Positions 1-11,259 of a DNA stretch of 64,000 nucleotides are shown one piece after another. How positions within the stretch are numbered: position 1 is the first letter of the stretch; every line of letters begins with the position of its first letter. The position numbers and the translations under genes were made by a program. The stretch lies in the NCBI RefSeq assembly GCF_003114815.1, contig NZ_BFAZ01000006.1, forward strand, positions 186,001-250,000. The letters are read 5' to 3'. Source of the stretch: Leptospira ellinghausenii (GTDB lineage Bacteria; Spirochaetota; Leptospiria; Leptospirales; Leptospiraceae). The notes under the pieces are model-generated. The model searched no databases. It had not been told where the DNA came from and saw only the letters and a program-made list of their open reading frames with translations.

Positions 1-108
1 GAAGGATTTGGAAATTGTACAAACCAGTATGAGTGTGAGGCTGCATGCCCGAAAGAAATTTCGGTCAATTTTATCACTCGTCTGAATAGAGAATACATTT
101 CCAGCTAA
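1..108 (+). CDS. Succinate dehydrogenase/fumarate reductase iron-sulfur subunit, C-terminal end only
   Basis: The window opens inside a rightward reading frame of 35 codons ending in TAA at 106-108. It reads [19 protein letters not shown] and ends in RLNREYISS. The spacing C-x5-C-x3-C-P is the last iron-sulfur ligand group of SdhB/FrdB, and the wording is close to the Bacteroidetes/spirochaete-type subunit (GNCTN..EC...CPKEI). The protein would pass electrons from the flavoprotein subunit to menaquinone at the inner membrane. Only the tail is visible, so SdhB and FrdB cannot be told apart. The start lies upstream of the window. Confidence 0.85.
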   Translation, partial: EGFGNCTNQYECEAACPKEISVNFITRLNREYISS

Positions 109-134
109 ACCGTTGGAATTGTTCATTTGAAAGT

Positions 135-168
135 AAAAAAACCCGGAAATAAAGCCCCGGGTTTTTTT
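135..168. terminator. Bidirectional Rho-independent terminator
   Basis: A perfect 12-bp inverted repeat (135-146 and 157-168) with a 10-nt loop. The arms consist of seven A, CCC and GG, matched by CCGGG and seven T. The A-run and T-run make it work in both directions. It sits between the end of the rightward iron-sulfur subunit gene and the end of the leftward gene at 179-1009. Confidence 0.9.
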
Positions 169-178
169 ATGCCTAAAT

Positions 179-1009
179 TTAAACTTTGAAGAGTTTGTTA
201 TTTGTTTTTTGGAATACTTTCATCGTTTCCAATTCTTTTGAAAACAATTTTAGGATATATTCCGCACGTTCCTTGTCTTCTCCTTTGAGAGAAGTGAGAT
301 AAGTTGACGACTTTGTTTTGATGTCTTCAGCTACCACAAAATTACGTTGGATCAATGCATGTTGTCCTTTTGTTAAAAACGCATAAAATTTTTCTAAAGG
401 ATGTTTTGTTTCATCTTTAAGGATTTTATCGAGTAAAGGCTCCACCAGTTGGTCGTTATTTGGATCTTCATCCATTAAATACAAATTTGCTAAGCTAAGT
501 AATTTACCTTCTTGCTTATATTCTGTTTCTTTTTTATCCGAATATAAGTCCTCAAAATAAACAAATCGATTGGACTTTACTTGGCAAATCGTCGCCAGTT
601 GTTTTTGGAAATCACTCGTGTCAATTTTATTCGTCTCTACATTAAAATTGGTGACAACTAGGAAGAGTAAATCTCCCTCTTTTTCAATGTAACGAAATCC
701 AATGATGAGATCTGCATCTTTCTCAAACCCAGGTAAATAAATTTGATTCGGGTGTTCTTTGGAAGCATGGGTGATCATAAAATCCACCATGGATTCAATT
801 TCACTTGGAGAAAAATCCAACTTCAAATGTCTGAAAATTCGCATTTCCAAAATATGACTTAGGTAATAAGGATTGGTCTCCGTTGGAAAAGGAACATTAT
901 TCACGGAAACCCGAAACCGAATGTCATAAGGAGGATTTGTTTCGGAATGGATCGGGACAATCAGCGTAAAGGTGAAAAAAATAACTAATAATATCAGAAG
1001 TTGTTTCAT
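179..1009 (-). CDS. Secreted protein of unknown function
   Basis: 276 residues. A clear signal peptide starts the protein (MKQLLILLVIFFTFTLIV, cleavage probably near HSE at about 22-24). The rest is soluble and charged with no motif I recognise. There is no cysteine lipobox, so it is predicted to be periplasmic or exported rather than a lipoprotein. It ends at the bidirectional terminator and begins 18 bp from the end of the leftward glycosyltransferase, so it is probably the last gene of that leftward unit. Function unknown; conserved Leptospira hypothetical proteins often look like this. Confidence 0.75.
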   Translation of the reverse strand: MKQLLILLVIFFTFTLIVPIHSETNPPYDIRFRVSVNNVPFPTETNPYYLSHILEMRIFRHLKLDFSPSEIESMVDFMITHASKEHPNQIYLPGFEKDADLIIGFRYIEKEGDLLFLVVTNFNVETNKIDTSDFQKQLATICQVKSNRFVYFEDLYSDKKETEYKQEGKLLSLANLYLMDEDPNNDQLVEPLLDKILKDETKHPLEKFYAFLTKGQHALIQRNFVVAEDIKTKSSTYLTSLKGEDKERAEYILKLFSKELETMKVFQKTNNKLFKV

Positions 1010-1027
1010 AGAGGCCTCAATTCTCGA

Positions 1028-2011
1028 TTAGAATAAGGAGTCATCTAACAAAGTCAACAAATCCTTTTGGGGAATGGGTTCATCTTTCAAAAAGAGTGAT
1101 TGGAAATGGATTAAGAATTGAACCTCTTTACCTCGTTTTTTCCTTCCTTGGACCAAAGTATCCATGCGTTCCAAGATAGCGTCTCTCAGTAAACTTCGTG
1201 AATTTCTCTGAAAACTTTGATCCTCATCAGAAAGATATTTTTCTTCTTGGATGGATTCCTTACTAGAGATGGATTCGTTTCTGATTGATAACAAAGAATA
1301 CAACCGAAATCGTTCGATGGCTTGGAATTGATTGGAAAGTTGGTCTTCATGGCCACCATACCGAACGAGTAGGTTTTCTTCCAATAGGCCAATTGGAAAT
1401 TGTTTTAAAAGGATTCGATTCCATAAATCATAGTCCTCACAAGTTTTCATCTCCTCTCGAAAGTTTCCCACTAGTTCCCAAGTTTTTTGATGAGCCATAA
1501 AACTGGAACAAGTGACCATACAAATTTCTAAGGATTCTTTTAAAAAATGACCCGAAAGTTTTTGATACTTTCCTTTTGGTTCGAGGAGATTTCCTTTTTT
1601 GTTCCAAACTTCCTTGGTTTGAGAAAACAAAATTTCTGGGTGGTCGTTATGGAATTGGATTTGTTTGGTAAGTTTTTCTGGATACCACTCATCATCAGAA
1701 TCTAACAAAGTGATCCACTCTCCCTCCGATTTCCCAATCCCAAAATTACGTGCATGGCTCACTCCCCTATGTTCTGTTTGGTGGATCTGGATCGATTTAT
1801 TGTAGCGACCAAAGGATTGGATTTGTCGTTTCCAACTGGGAAGATTCGCCAAAAGAAAGGGCCAGGTATTGTCTGTTGATCCATCATCTATGATATGGAG
1901 TTCCCAATGGGGATACGTTTGTCCTAAGACGGATTGGATGGCACGCTCGACCAGATGTTGTCTGTTATGCGTTGGTAATAAGATTGATATGAGTGGAGTT
2001 TTTGAGTTCAT
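1028..2011 (-). CDS. Family 2 glycosyltransferase
   Basis: 327 residues with a GT-A fold start: ISILLPTHNRQHLVERAI at 8-25, then IIDDGSTDNTW and the metal-binding LLDSDDEWYPEK segment near residue 105, preceded by GVSHARNFGI. These are the nucleotide-sugar and DxD signatures of GT2. It would transfer a sugar from a nucleotide donor to a glycan or lipid acceptor at the cytoplasmic face of the membrane, probably for envelope polysaccharide. No membrane segment is visible. The start overlaps the upstream PLP-enzyme gene by 4 bp, so the two are translationally coupled. Donor and acceptor cannot be read from sequence. Confidence 0.85.
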   Translation of the reverse strand: MNSKTPLISILLPTHNRQHLVERAIQSVLGQTYPHWELHIIDDGSTDNTWPFLLANLPSWKRQIQSFGRYNKSIQIHQTEHRGVSHARNFGIGKSEGEWITLLDSDDEWYPEKLTKQIQFHNDHPEILFSQTKEVWNKKGNLLEPKGKYQKLSGHFLKESLEICMVTCSSFMAHQKTWELVGNFREEMKTCEDYDLWNRILLKQFPIGLLEENLLVRYGGHEDQLSNQFQAIERFRLYSLLSIRNESISSKESIQEEKYLSDEDQSFQRNSRSLLRDAILERMDTLVQGRKKRGKEVQFLIHFQSLFLKDEPIPQKDLLTLLDDSLF

Positions 2012-3042
2012 GATGGTATCTGCGGGGAGAGTACTAAATCTAAGTGTTGGATTTGTCCTCCTTGGTGGAGATAATACAATGGAAGTTTAGGATCTACTTC
2101 GTTTGATCGTTTTTCTATTGTTAGGATGTTGTGGACAGTTTTAGCACTATAAATGGGTTCCAATAGGACTTGGTTTTCTTTGTAATACTCCTCGATCCAA
2201 TTTTCAAAAAAAGGATTTTGTTTCCCAAACCGAATTGTTTGTTTCATTTTCGGTTGCGAGTTTTCGTTTAATCCATCGGTGGTTACAGGTAACGAAGGAT
2301 CATTATTTGTGATTTCAATCAGATTCTCTTCACAGATGGGTATTTGTTTTAAGCCAAGTTTTGTTTGTAATTCTCTTGTTTTGTTTAACCATGTTTTTTT
2401 GGATTCACCAACCATCACAGCTTGGACAAGGATGGAAGATAGGTGAAACTGATTGTAAGCAGATAAAAAACTCACTCCAGATCCGATTTCTATCTGTAGG
2501 ATGGCTCTTGTAGTTTGTGGTGATTTCGTTATTTTTCTTTCACCAAGGTCCATATAGATTTTTTGCTCCAGATCCTGCCAAAATTGAGAGAGTCCAAGAA
2601 TTTGGCCAGGGTGGACACCAAATTCGGGTAAAGAAAGTCCATCGAATGATTGACTCCTGACTCTAAATGCATCCAAGGCAAGGGACCGATTCGCATAACA
2701 TTGGAACCTGTGAGAATGATTTCTCACCAAACGTTCGTTGTATGTTCTTAAATTCGGATTTTTTGTGTAAGCAATGGTTTCGACAAAAAAACCAAAGATT
2801 CTCAAGATAGAAGTAAAACTTGCGAGGTAGTTCCCATGGATAGAACCCCAAAGGAGAATCTGTTTGATTCCCTTTTTTTTGGCATCACGAATAATGCCAA
2901 AAACTTTTCGCCATTTAGTCCCAAATCCAAAAGGAAGTAGGTCATCGCGGACCATTGTAAAATCAACGAATTTGGTCATTCGAATCGGAAGATCTGGATA
3001 ACCAGTGGGAAACATCGATTTTAAATGTATCTCTACTTCCAT
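2008..3042 (-). CDS. PLP-dependent enzyme, ACC deaminase/D-cysteine desulfhydrase-like
   Basis: 344 residues. The N-terminal part reads VRDDLLPFGFGTKWRKV at 31-47, matching the family's K(R)xD...GNKxRK block, so K43 should be the PLP lysine. It is followed by LLWGSIHGNYLAS, the counterpart of the family's GGIQSNHAR stretch. A Gly-rich phosphate-binding IEIGSGVSFLSA lies near residues 194-205. It belongs to fold type II PLP enzymes acting on small amino acids. The substrate is unclear because the usual GNK is GTK and the family serine after the GI block is replaced by GN. It lies downstream of lepA and is coupled to the glycosyltransferase. Confidence 0.65.
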   Translation of the reverse strand: MEVEIHLKSMFPTGYPDLPIRMTKFVDFTMVRDDLLPFGFGTKWRKVFGIIRDAKKKGIKQILLWGSIHGNYLASFTSILRIFGFFVETIAYTKNPNLRTYNERLVRNHSHRFQCYANRSLALDAFRVRSQSFDGLSLPEFGVHPGQILGLSQFWQDLEQKIYMDLGERKITKSPQTTRAILQIEIGSGVSFLSAYNQFHLSSILVQAVMVGESKKTWLNKTRELQTKLGLKQIPICEENLIEITNNDPSLPVTTDGLNENSQPKMKQTIRFGKQNPFFENWIEEYYKENQVLLEPIYSAKTVHNILTIEKRSNEVDPKLPLYYLHQGGQIQHLDLVLSPQIPS

Positions 3043-3117
3043 ATAAAAATCAATAACAGTTCGTTAGGCGAAAAAAGTTTTACGAGTTTTTTCTTTGGAA
3101 GGAATCAAAAACTCTTT

Positions 3118-3144
3118 TTGTGCCTTAAAACTTTTTAGGCACAA
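3118..3144 (-). terminator. Hairpin just after lepA, possible terminator
   Basis: An 8-bp perfect inverted repeat (3118-3125 with 3137-3144; core GTGCCT/AGGCAC) begins about 10 nt past the lepA stop. On the leftward transcript no classical U-run follows, only an A/G-rich then U-rich stretch. It could be a weak terminator or an mRNA-stabilising hairpin between lepA and the PLP-enzyme gene. Confidence 0.35.
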
Positions 3145-3153
3145 TTGGATCGT

Positions 3154-4959
3154 TTAATCTCCTGTTTTGAGAATGGATAAAAAGGCTTCTTGTGGGATTT
3201 CCACGTTTCCGATTTGTTTCATTCTCTTCTTTCCTTCTTTTTGTTTTTCGAGGAGTTTTTTCTTACGAGAAATATCACCACCGTAACATTTTGCAGTTAC
3301 GTTTTTACGAAGGGCAGAGATACTTTCACGGGCCACTACTTTTGATCCAATGGCAGCTTGTAAAGGGATCATAAATTGGTGTCTTGGGATGAGGTCTTTT
3401 AGTTTTTCAATGATGACCCTGCCCCTTTCCTCTGCCTTGGATTTATGCACAATGGAAGATAATGCATCCACTGGTTCCCCATTCACAAGGATGTCCATTC
3501 TTACGAGTTTCGAATCACGGTAACCCACTTCTTCATAATCAAGTGAGGCATATCCTTTTGTGTATGATTTTAATTTGTCATAAAATTCGAAGATCAATTC
3601 CGCCAAGGGAAGTTCATAGGTTAACTGCAATTTGTCTTTGGATAAATAGACTGTATCCATGTGGATCCCACGTTTTTCGATCACGAGGGACATGATATTT
3701 CCCACATAGGATTCTGGGGCAATGATTGTCGCTTTGACAAAGGGTTCTTCCGATTTTCCAATGAGAATGGGGTCTGGCCATTTACTAGGGTTATCCACTT
3801 CGATCACATCATCTTTGGTTGTCGTGATGCGAAATTTTACCGATGGAGCTGTTGTGATGAGAGCAAGGTTAAATTCTCTTTCCAATCGTTCTTGAACGAT
3901 CTCCATATGAAGGAGGCCAAGATACCCTACGCGGAAACCAAATCCTAGGGCGGCTGAATTTTCCCTTTCGAAAGTGAGAGCAGAGTCATTTAACTTTAAT
4001 TTTTCGATAGCATCTACTAGGGCATCAAAGTCCTCCCCATTGATAGGAAATAATCCTGCAAATACCATAGGTTTTGCGTCTTTAAATCCTTTCACGTCTT
4101 CTGCTGTTTGGCGATTGGCATGAGTGATGGTATCTCCCGTTTTGGCATCTCCCATCTTTTTCATTCCGGCGACTACATACCCTACATCCCCTGCTTGGAG
4201 TTCTTCGCAAGCCACCATAGAAAGTCTGTTGATCCCCACTTCCGTCACAGTAAACTGGCGACCAATGTTCATCATATGGATCATTTCTCCTTTACGAAGT
4301 TTTCCATCATATAACCGAACTTTGGCGACAACACCCATATAGGTATCGAAAAAAGAATCGTAGATGAGTGCTTTCAGTGGAGCATCCACATCCCCTACTG
4401 GTGGTGGAAGTAAGTAACAAATGGCTTCGAGTACTTCCTGGACATTTAGTCCTGTTTTTGCTGAAATCGGAATTGCCTCTTCTGGGTTTAGGCCAAGCGA
4501 CTCTTCGATCATGAGTTTACATTTATCAATGTCTGCAGAGGGAAGATCAATTTTATTGATGACAGGGATGATGCGAAGGTCTAGGTCCATCGCGAGGTAT
4601 AAGTTAGCGAGTGTTTGGGCTTCGACTCCTTGGCTTGCATCTACGATGAGGAGGACCCCTTCACAAGCAGCAAGAGAACGTGACACTTCGTACGTGAAGT
4701 CGACATGGCCTGGGGTATCAATTAAATTTAGGTGGTAGACGTTTCCGTCTTTGGCGTGGTAATCGAAAGAAGCATTGTTTGCTTTGATCGTGATCCCACG
4801 TTCCCTTTCGATGTCCATGGAATCGAGGATTTGGTCTTTTTTCGTTCGTTGGTCCGTGACAAGACCAATCTCAAGCAAACGATCCGCCAGAGTGGACTTT
4901 CCATGGTCGACATGGGCGATGATGGAAAAATTGCGGGTGAATTTTTGGCGTTCGTTCAC
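3154..4959 (-). CDS. lepA: Elongation factor 4 (LepA), back-translocase GTPase
   Basis: 601 residues, the usual LepA length. The GTPase motifs are intact: AHVDHGKST (G1), RGIT (G2), DTPGHVDF (G3) and NKIDLP (G4). EF-G-like domains follow, and the C-terminal LepA-specific domain ends in a lysine-rich [19 protein letters not shown] stretch that is diagnostic of EF4. The product binds stalled or mis-translocated ribosomes in the cytoplasm and influences elongation and ribosome assembly. The start codon is GTG at 4957-4959, giving [20 protein letters not shown]. It is divergent from eno, with a 122-bp shared upstream region. Confidence 0.97.
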   Translation of the reverse strand: MNERQKFTRNFSIIAHVDHGKSTLADRLLEIGLVTDQRTKKDQILDSMDIERERGITIKANNASFDYHAKDGNVYHLNLIDTPGHVDFTYEVSRSLAACEGVLLIVDASQGVEAQTLANLYLAMDLDLRIIPVINKIDLPSADIDKCKLMIEESLGLNPEEAIPISAKTGLNVQEVLEAICYLLPPPVGDVDAPLKALIYDSFFDTYMGVVAKVRLYDGKLRKGEMIHMMNIGRQFTVTEVGINRLSMVACEELQAGDVGYVVAGMKKMGDAKTGDTITHANRQTAEDVKGFKDAKPMVFAGLFPINGEDFDALVDAIEKLKLNDSALTFERENSAALGFGFRVGYLGLLHMEIVQERLEREFNLALITTAPSVKFRITTTKDDVIEVDNPSKWPDPILIGKSEEPFVKATIIAPESYVGNIMSLVIEKRGIHMDTVYLSKDKLQLTYELPLAELIFEFYDKLKSYTKGYASLDYEEVGYRDSKLVRMDILVNGEPVDALSSIVHKSKAEERGRVIIEKLKDLIPRHQFMIPLQAAIGSKVVARESISALRKNVTAKCYGGDISRKKKLLEKQKEGKKRMKQIGNVEIPQEAFLSILKTGD

Positions 4960-5032
4960 GGTTCCCTCTTCTTTTTAAGTCATTTTCCTGGAACGAGGCT
5001 CTTTGTCGAAAAAGTTTATTGTCAGAGGCTTA

Positions 5033-6383
<1,351 letters not shown>

Positions 6384-6384
6384 A

Positions 6385-6849
6385 ATGACAGCAACCAAAG
6401 CCTCTCTTCTTTTAACCTATGTTTGTGCTTGTCTTTACCTCGGACTTCTGTCCGAGTCGGGGGTTGCGGAACGTATGCGTTTAGAAAAAGAACTCACAAA
6501 TCTCAATGCAGAGGTGGAGAGGCTTGTGGTAGAAAACCAAGGGCTCGAAGAAAAGGAAAGGTTACTCAAAAACGATGCCTATGCCTTGGAACAAGAAGCG
6601 CGGAAGTACTACCTACTTTCAGAAACAGCACATGTGCTAAAATTTGAAGAATTTCCAGAGAAAACTGGTGCCAAACCAAAGGTTCTTCCTACTTCCATCC
6701 GTGAAGCGGGTTTAGGTGGCGAGTGGAAAGAACCACCTCTATTTTTGTTACGATTCTTTTTTATTTCTTTCAGTGTTTTCCTGATTCTAGGTGTGTACTA
6801 CAAGCTGAAACGCTTGCCTCATACGTCTAACCAGAAAAGACTGAACTAA
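6385..6849 (+). CDS. FtsB/DivIC-like cell-division protein with an extra C-terminal membrane segment
   Basis: 154 residues. An N-terminal hydrophobic segment (about 7-25) is followed by a coiled coil rich in Leu/Glu (about 28-62) and the DivIC-type block [17 protein letters not shown]...HVLKFEE, which matches the FtsB/DivIC consensus (D..xIE..AR..x.....E). Location immediately after eno is the classic place for ftsB. The product should act in the divisome with FtsL/FtsQ-type partners. Unusually, a second strongly hydrophobic stretch ([19 protein letters not shown], about 124-142) follows, whereas standard FtsB has a single membrane span. It starts 1 nt after the eno stop. Confidence 0.7.
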   Translation: MTATKASLLLTYVCACLYLGLLSESGVAERMRLEKELTNLNAEVERLVVENQGLEEKERLLKNDAYALEQEARKYYLLSETAHVLKFEEFPEKTGAKPKVLPTSIREAGLGGEWKEPPLFLLRFFFISFSVFLILGVYYKLKRLPHTSNQKRLN

Positions 6850-6850
6850 T

Positions 6851-7459
6851 ATGCCAGAAGAAGAAACACCAGAAAAAGAAATCACCGAAACCATCCAAGA
6901 CCTCATTAGCGACAAAAACATGGGAAAGAAGTTCCTGGAAAAACGGAAAATCTTTCTCTGGGGTCCTGTCACTGACGAATCCTCCAAGGAACTAACAGCC
7001 AAACTCATGTATTTAGAGATGGTTGATCCTGGAAAACCAATTACATTTTATATCAATAGCCCTGGTGGTGTTGTTACCTCCGGACTTGTCGTGTATGATA
7101 CCATGCAAATGATATCCTCTCCAGTGCACACAGTGTGTATGGGTATGGCTGCCTCGATGGGATCTATTCTCCTCATTGGTGGCAAAAAAGGAAATCGTTA
7201 CATATGGCCCAATGGTCGTGTGATGATCCACCAACCTTCTATTGGTGGACAAATCCAAGCACCTGCAACGGATTTACTCATCCATGCACAGGACATAGTC
7301 AAAACCAAAGAAAAACTCAATCAGATGTTAGCGGAAGCTTGTGGAAAATCCTACGAACAATTGGTGGAAGACACTGATCGCGATTATTATATGGATGCAG
7401 AACAAGCACTTGCTTATGGCATCGTGGATAAAATCGTAAACACAATTGACGTCGTCTAA
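6851..7459 (+). CDS. clpP: ATP-dependent Clp protease proteolytic subunit
   Basis: 202 residues. The serine-protease triad can be placed at Ser102 (GMAASMGS), His127 (VMIHQPS) and Asp178 (DTDRDYYM). [14 protein letters not shown] and the C-terminal AYGIVDKIV are also family hallmarks. It would form the tetradecameric chamber that degrades proteins unfolded by ClpX or ClpA/C. The N-terminus is longer and more acidic ([18 protein letters not shown]) than in E. coli mature ClpP. Leptospira species carry two ClpP paralogues; I cannot say which one this is. It begins 1 nt after the FtsB-like stop. Confidence 0.95.
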   Translation: MPEEETPEKEITETIQDLISDKNMGKKFLEKRKIFLWGPVTDESSKELTAKLMYLEMVDPGKPITFYINSPGGVVTSGLVVYDTMQMISSPVHTVCMGMAASMGSILLIGGKKGNRYIWPNGRVMIHQPSIGGQIQAPATDLLIHAQDIVKTKEKLNQMLAEACGKSYEQLVEDTDRDYYMDAEQALAYGIVDKIVNTIDVV

Positions 7460-8453
7460 CAAAGAGTTTAAACCTAGAAGATTTTTAGAAGGTCGTCACC
7501 TTCAAACTGTCTACAATGTACTTTTTCCTCCAGACAATGCACTGGAGGATGAGTATTATTCAGAAAGTATCCTCATTCCCACAAACGATGGGTCTGGGGA
7601 TATGCTTTGGCTCGAACACAACCCCCCTCTCTCACAAATCCGAAAACACGCTTCTGCTTGGAATGGATCCTACATCATGCTTGTACATGGTATGGAAGGA
7701 AGTTCCGAGTCCCATTATATGGTAAGTGTGGGAAAAGAAGCCTTGAACCGAGGTTATGGGGTGATTCGTATGAACCTTCGGAATTGTGGTAGAGGTTTAG
7801 GCCTTGCAAGAAAGCCATATAACGCTGGTCAATCGGAAGATATCGAAGCAGTATTGAAATACATTTATAAACATTTTTCGAGATCCATTTTTGTCTCAGG
7901 ATTTTCTTTATCAGCCAATATGGTATTAAAGTTTTTTGGAGAAAAAAGAGAACATTATGCGAAGGCATTTACAGCCACTTCTCCCCCCCTAGACTTAAAA
8001 CGTAGTTGTGATTTTATTGATTCACGTGCTGGGAATTTTTACAGAGATCACTTTTTGGAAACAATGAAGGAAAAGGTTTCCGAAGGGATTTATGATTTGT
8101 CTGAAAAACAGAAAGAACAAGTCCTTCGTAGTAAGTCTTTTTTCGATTTTGATGATTTTTTTACGGCACCAATTTCTGGTTATACGAATGTTCTGGAATA
8201 TTACAATATTTGTTCCAGTTTAAAATATTTACCTGGGATTAAACTCCCTGGACTCATTGTTCATGCTGATGATGATCCCGTTGTTCCCTCCGAAGTATGG
8301 CATGAAATTCGTTGGAAGTCTTTCCCCATGTTACAGACTGTCCTAACAGAAAAAGGTGGTCATGTAGGTTTTATCAGTGATCCATCTCCTGATAATCCTG
8401 AAGGTCGCTGGTTACCCAAGATACTTCTCGATTTTTTTGATTCCAAAATCTAA
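7446..8453 (+). CDS. YheT-family alpha/beta hydrolase
   Basis: 335 residues. The N-terminal [15 protein letters not shown] is the YheT-type GxHLQT signature. The fold continues with the oxyanion strand [15 protein letters not shown], nucleophile elbow [16 protein letters not shown], acid HADDDPVVP and histidine GGHVGF. It is a putative carboxylesterase-type enzyme of unknown substrate in the cytoplasm. The nucleophile elbow reads GFSLS instead of the usual GFSLG. The start is TTG at 7446, overlapping clpP by 14 bp; no ATG in this frame would keep the family N-terminus. Confidence 0.8.
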   Translation: MTSSNKEFKPRRFLEGRHLQTVYNVLFPPDNALEDEYYSESILIPTNDGSGDMLWLEHNPPLSQIRKHASAWNGSYIMLVHGMEGSSESHYMVSVGKEALNRGYGVIRMNLRNCGRGLGLARKPYNAGQSEDIEAVLKYIYKHFSRSIFVSGFSLSANMVLKFFGEKREHYAKAFTATSPPLDLKRSCDFIDSRAGNFYRDHFLETMKEKVSEGIYDLSEKQKEQVLRSKSFFDFDDFFTAPISGYTNVLEYYNICSSLKYLPGIKLPGLIVHADDDPVVPSEVWHEIRWKSFPMLQTVLTEKGGHVGFISDPSPDNPEGRWLPKILLDFFDSKI

Positions 8454-8492
8454 TTTCATTAAATAATACAATAGAACGTAGGATGGTATGTG

Positions 8493-9878
8493 ATGCGTGA
8501 CCTTTTAAAAGAATGTTTATCGGAAGAATCTGGGTTTGTTGAATTACGATACCACCACAAAGAAAGTCGTTCCTTTTTTGCAGAACGAGGGCGAGTGGAA
8601 TCCACTGCTTTACGGAAACGCACTGGGGTTGGAGTTCGGGTATTAGAATCAGGAACTTGGGGTTTTGCTTCTACAAGTGAAGTCACAAAAGCTTCCATCC
8701 AAAACGCGATCCAAATCGCAAAAAAAGCAGCTAGGCTTTCCTCTGCCCTTCGCAAAGATAAAATCCCGAATTTACCAAAGGCTAATTTTGCAGTTGGTGA
8801 CTTTATTGGAAGAGGGATAGAAGATTTTCGTTCTCGTTCTGTGGAAGAAAAGTTGAAAATGGTCCTTGATATCCAAAACGAAGCGACTAAACAATCCGCC
8901 AAACTCCAGTCAGTTGGTTGTGGGTATTCTGAAATTTATGAAGAAAAAGCCATTGTTACAACAGACGGAGCAGATAGTTTTTTTAGTTTGGTAAGACCAG
9001 AGTTTCGAGTTTCTGCTGTCGCCAAAGAAGATGGAAAATTGGAATCAGGTTCTCATTCGATAGGTGTCACAGGTGGTTGGGACTGTTTGTTTCGGAACCA
9101 ATCCCCTTCTCAAATTTCGGAAGAAGCCTGTAAAACAGCTGTGGATTTACTTTCCAGTGAACTACCACTTGGCGGGTTATCCACTGTCATCCTGAGTCCT
9201 TCCATTGTTGGACTACTTGTCCATGAAGCAATTGGACATACCGTAGAGGCAGATTTTGTGCTCTCGGGTTCTGTTGCCCAAGGGAAAATTGGCCACCGAG
9301 TTGGATCCGACTTAGTAACGTTATGTGATTCTGGGTCATCAGAATTTTATGAAGGAGCTGGTGGAACTATCCCTGTGGATGATGAAGGTGTGATTCCAAC
9401 AAATACTGTCATTATCAAAAATGGAATTCTTTCCTCATACCTCCATAACCGCGAGACTGCAGAACGATTTGGTGTGGCTCCTACTGGTTCTGCAAGAGCT
9501 TGGGAATATGGAGATGTTCCTCTCATTCGTATGCGAAATACATTTTTACTCCCTGGAGATTCTAGTTTAGAAGAGATGATTGCAAACACCAAAGATGGGT
9601 ATTACTTAGATGGAGCTAAGAACGGTCAAGCAGATGCGACTGGTGAGTTTATGTTTGCCGTTCAAAAAGCCTATCGCATCCAAAATGGAAAAATCACGAA
9701 TTTACTAAAAGGAGTAACTGTTTCAGGTCTTGCATTTGATGTTTTACAAAATGTAGATATGGTTTCCAAAGAATTTAAATGGGATTTGGGATCGGGCCAC
9801 TGCGGGAAAGGACAACCAGCAAAAGTGGATGCCGGTGGACCCTATGTTCGAACAAAAGTTTTATTAGGTGGTAAATAA
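8493..9878 (+). CDS. tldD: TldD metalloprotease subunit
   Basis: 461 residues from ATG 8493 (GTG 8490 is possible; GGATGG at 8481-8486 suits ATG). The zinc motif HEAIGH is at about residues 244-249 inside LLVHEAIGHTVEADF, and the C-terminal GSGHCGKGQPAKVDAGGPYVRT block is typical of TldD. TldD pairs with TldE to form a heterodimeric protease that degrades unfolded peptides and, in some bacteria, matures microcins or other small peptides. The next gene encodes the partner, overlapping by 1 bp (TAATG), so balanced expression is likely. Confidence 0.93.
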   Translation: MRDLLKECLSEESGFVELRYHHKESRSFFAERGRVESTALRKRTGVGVRVLESGTWGFASTSEVTKASIQNAIQIAKKAARLSSALRKDKIPNLPKANFAVGDFIGRGIEDFRSRSVEEKLKMVLDIQNEATKQSAKLQSVGCGYSEIYEEKAIVTTDGADSFFSLVRPEFRVSAVAKEDGKLESGSHSIGVTGGWDCLFRNQSPSQISEEACKTAVDLLSSELPLGGLSTVILSPSIVGLLVHEAIGHTVEADFVLSGSVAQGKIGHRVGSDLVTLCDSGSSEFYEGAGGTIPVDDEGVIPTNTVIIKNGILSSYLHNRETAERFGVAPTGSARAWEYGDVPLIRMRNTFLLPGDSSLEEMIANTKDGYYLDGAKNGQADATGEFMFAVQKAYRIQNGKITNLLKGVTVSGLAFDVLQNVDMVSKEFKWDLGSGHCGKGQPAKVDAGGPYVRTKVLLGGK

Positions 9879-11257
9879 TGGATCGTGGTGCGATAGAAAA
9901 ACGTTTAAGCGACCAAAAAGATTTACTTACCAATTTAATTTCGAAAGCAAAGTCTAACGGAATCGAACAAGTAGAGATTTATTCCAGTTATGGTTATTCA
10001 GAGGATGTAAGTTTAGAAAAAAACGATCTTAACAATTGTACAGCAACAGAAGAAAATATGTTTGGGATCCGCGTGATCCATGAAGGAAACCAAGGGTTTC
10101 TCATTTCCAATCACATTCCTAGTTTGTATACATCCATTGAAGAAGCATATCAATTGGCAAAAAGCCAGTCCACTCCAGATCCGGATTTAGTATTACCAGA
10201 AACACGACCAATCACAAACCAATTTGATACCTATGATAGTTCCCTTGATACGATTGGAATTGAAGACCTTGTTTCCTTTGCCAAAGAAGCACTTGGTTGG
10301 CGAAGTGATTTGTATGATAAAATCAATATTGATTCTGGTGACTTTTCGCTTAACAAAGGTTATAAGTTAATTGTATCTTCTAAAGGAGTGATGGCCCATG
10401 AACTTGGAGCAGAACTTTCCGCATCTGTTATGGGAATGGGTGTGGATGGCGATCTCGTTGGAAGTTTTGATTATGATTCTGCTAGTGGTTTTACAAAAGA
10501 CCAATTTAAGACACTTTGGAAAAAAGCGTTTCATAATTTTGGAGATAAATGTATGGGAGCTTTGTATGCAAAACCAACAACTGGCTTCCAAGGTAAAGTT
10601 TTACTCCCACCAGATGCCGTGTATTCCTTTTTCCTAGGGCTTTTTATTGGATCCTTGAATGGAACTAGTTTACGAAAAGGAAAATCAAAAATGGCAGGGA
10701 AAATTGGTGAAAAAGTTGCCTCTTCGTTACTCTCCATTTGGGATGATCCAACAAACAAAGGTTTCATGGGATCGACTGGTTTTGACAGAGAAGGAATGCC
10801 TACCTCTTTCAAAAAAGTCTTAACTGAAGGAGTTCTCGAATCTTATTTTTATAATACATATGAAGCTAAAAAAGCGAAACTTCCCATTTCCAATGGATGT
10901 GCGACTGGAGGTGCCCAAAGCCTACCAGGTTGTGGGCCAAAACAATTACAAATAGCTCCAGGAAATGCAAACAAAGATGAGTTTTTTAAACTGCCAGGCA
11001 AAACACTTTTTGTGAATCGAATCTCAGGCACAAAAGATGGGGCATCGGGAGATTTTTCTGGTGTTGTCAAAGGTGGTTACCTCTTAGAAGGGGGTGAAAA
11101 AATCCCAGTACGCGAAGTTCAAATTGTAGGAAATGCATTTGATGCTTTAAATCAAATTGAAGCGATTGCAAAAGAGGGAGAACTCATAGGTGAATCGTCA
11201 TTTGTTCCTTATATGTTACTCGATGGATTTACGATTACAGGTGTGATGGAAAACTAA
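9878..11257 (+). CDS. TldE/PmbA metalloprotease partner subunit
   Basis: 459 residues of the TldD/PmbA family without the HExxxH motif, as expected for TldE/PmbA. Recognisable blocks include FGIRVIHEGNQGFLIS, SMGS-type residues in TNKGFMGSTGFDREGMPT, a cysteine region NGCATGGAQSLPG and RISGTKDGASGDFSGVV near the C-terminus. It forms the shell around the TldD active site in the heterodimer. The start ATG overlaps the tldD stop by 1 bp. Co-transcription with the DUF4416 gene, 2 nt downstream, is likely. Confidence 0.9.
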   Translation: MDRGAIEKRLSDQKDLLTNLISKAKSNGIEQVEIYSSYGYSEDVSLEKNDLNNCTATEENMFGIRVIHEGNQGFLISNHIPSLYTSIEEAYQLAKSQSTPDPDLVLPETRPITNQFDTYDSSLDTIGIEDLVSFAKEALGWRSDLYDKINIDSGDFSLNKGYKLIVSSKGVMAHELGAELSASVMGMGVDGDLVGSFDYDSASGFTKDQFKTLWKKAFHNFGDKCMGALYAKPTTGFQGKVLLPPDAVYSFFLGLFIGSLNGTSLRKGKSKMAGKIGEKVASSLLSIWDDPTNKGFMGSTGFDREGMPTSFKKVLTEGVLESYFYNTYEAKKAKLPISNGCATGGAQSLPGCGPKQLQIAPGNANKDEFFKLPGKTLFVNRISGTKDGASGDFSGVVKGGYLLEGGEKIPVREVQIVGNAFDALNQIEAIAKEGELIGESSFVPYMLLDGFTITGVMEN

Positions 11258-11259
11258 AC

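Noticed and set aside
3040..3115. AT-rich inverted A/T runs after lepA considered as a second terminator
   Set aside because: Pairing depends only on A and T runs, and no GC stem is present.
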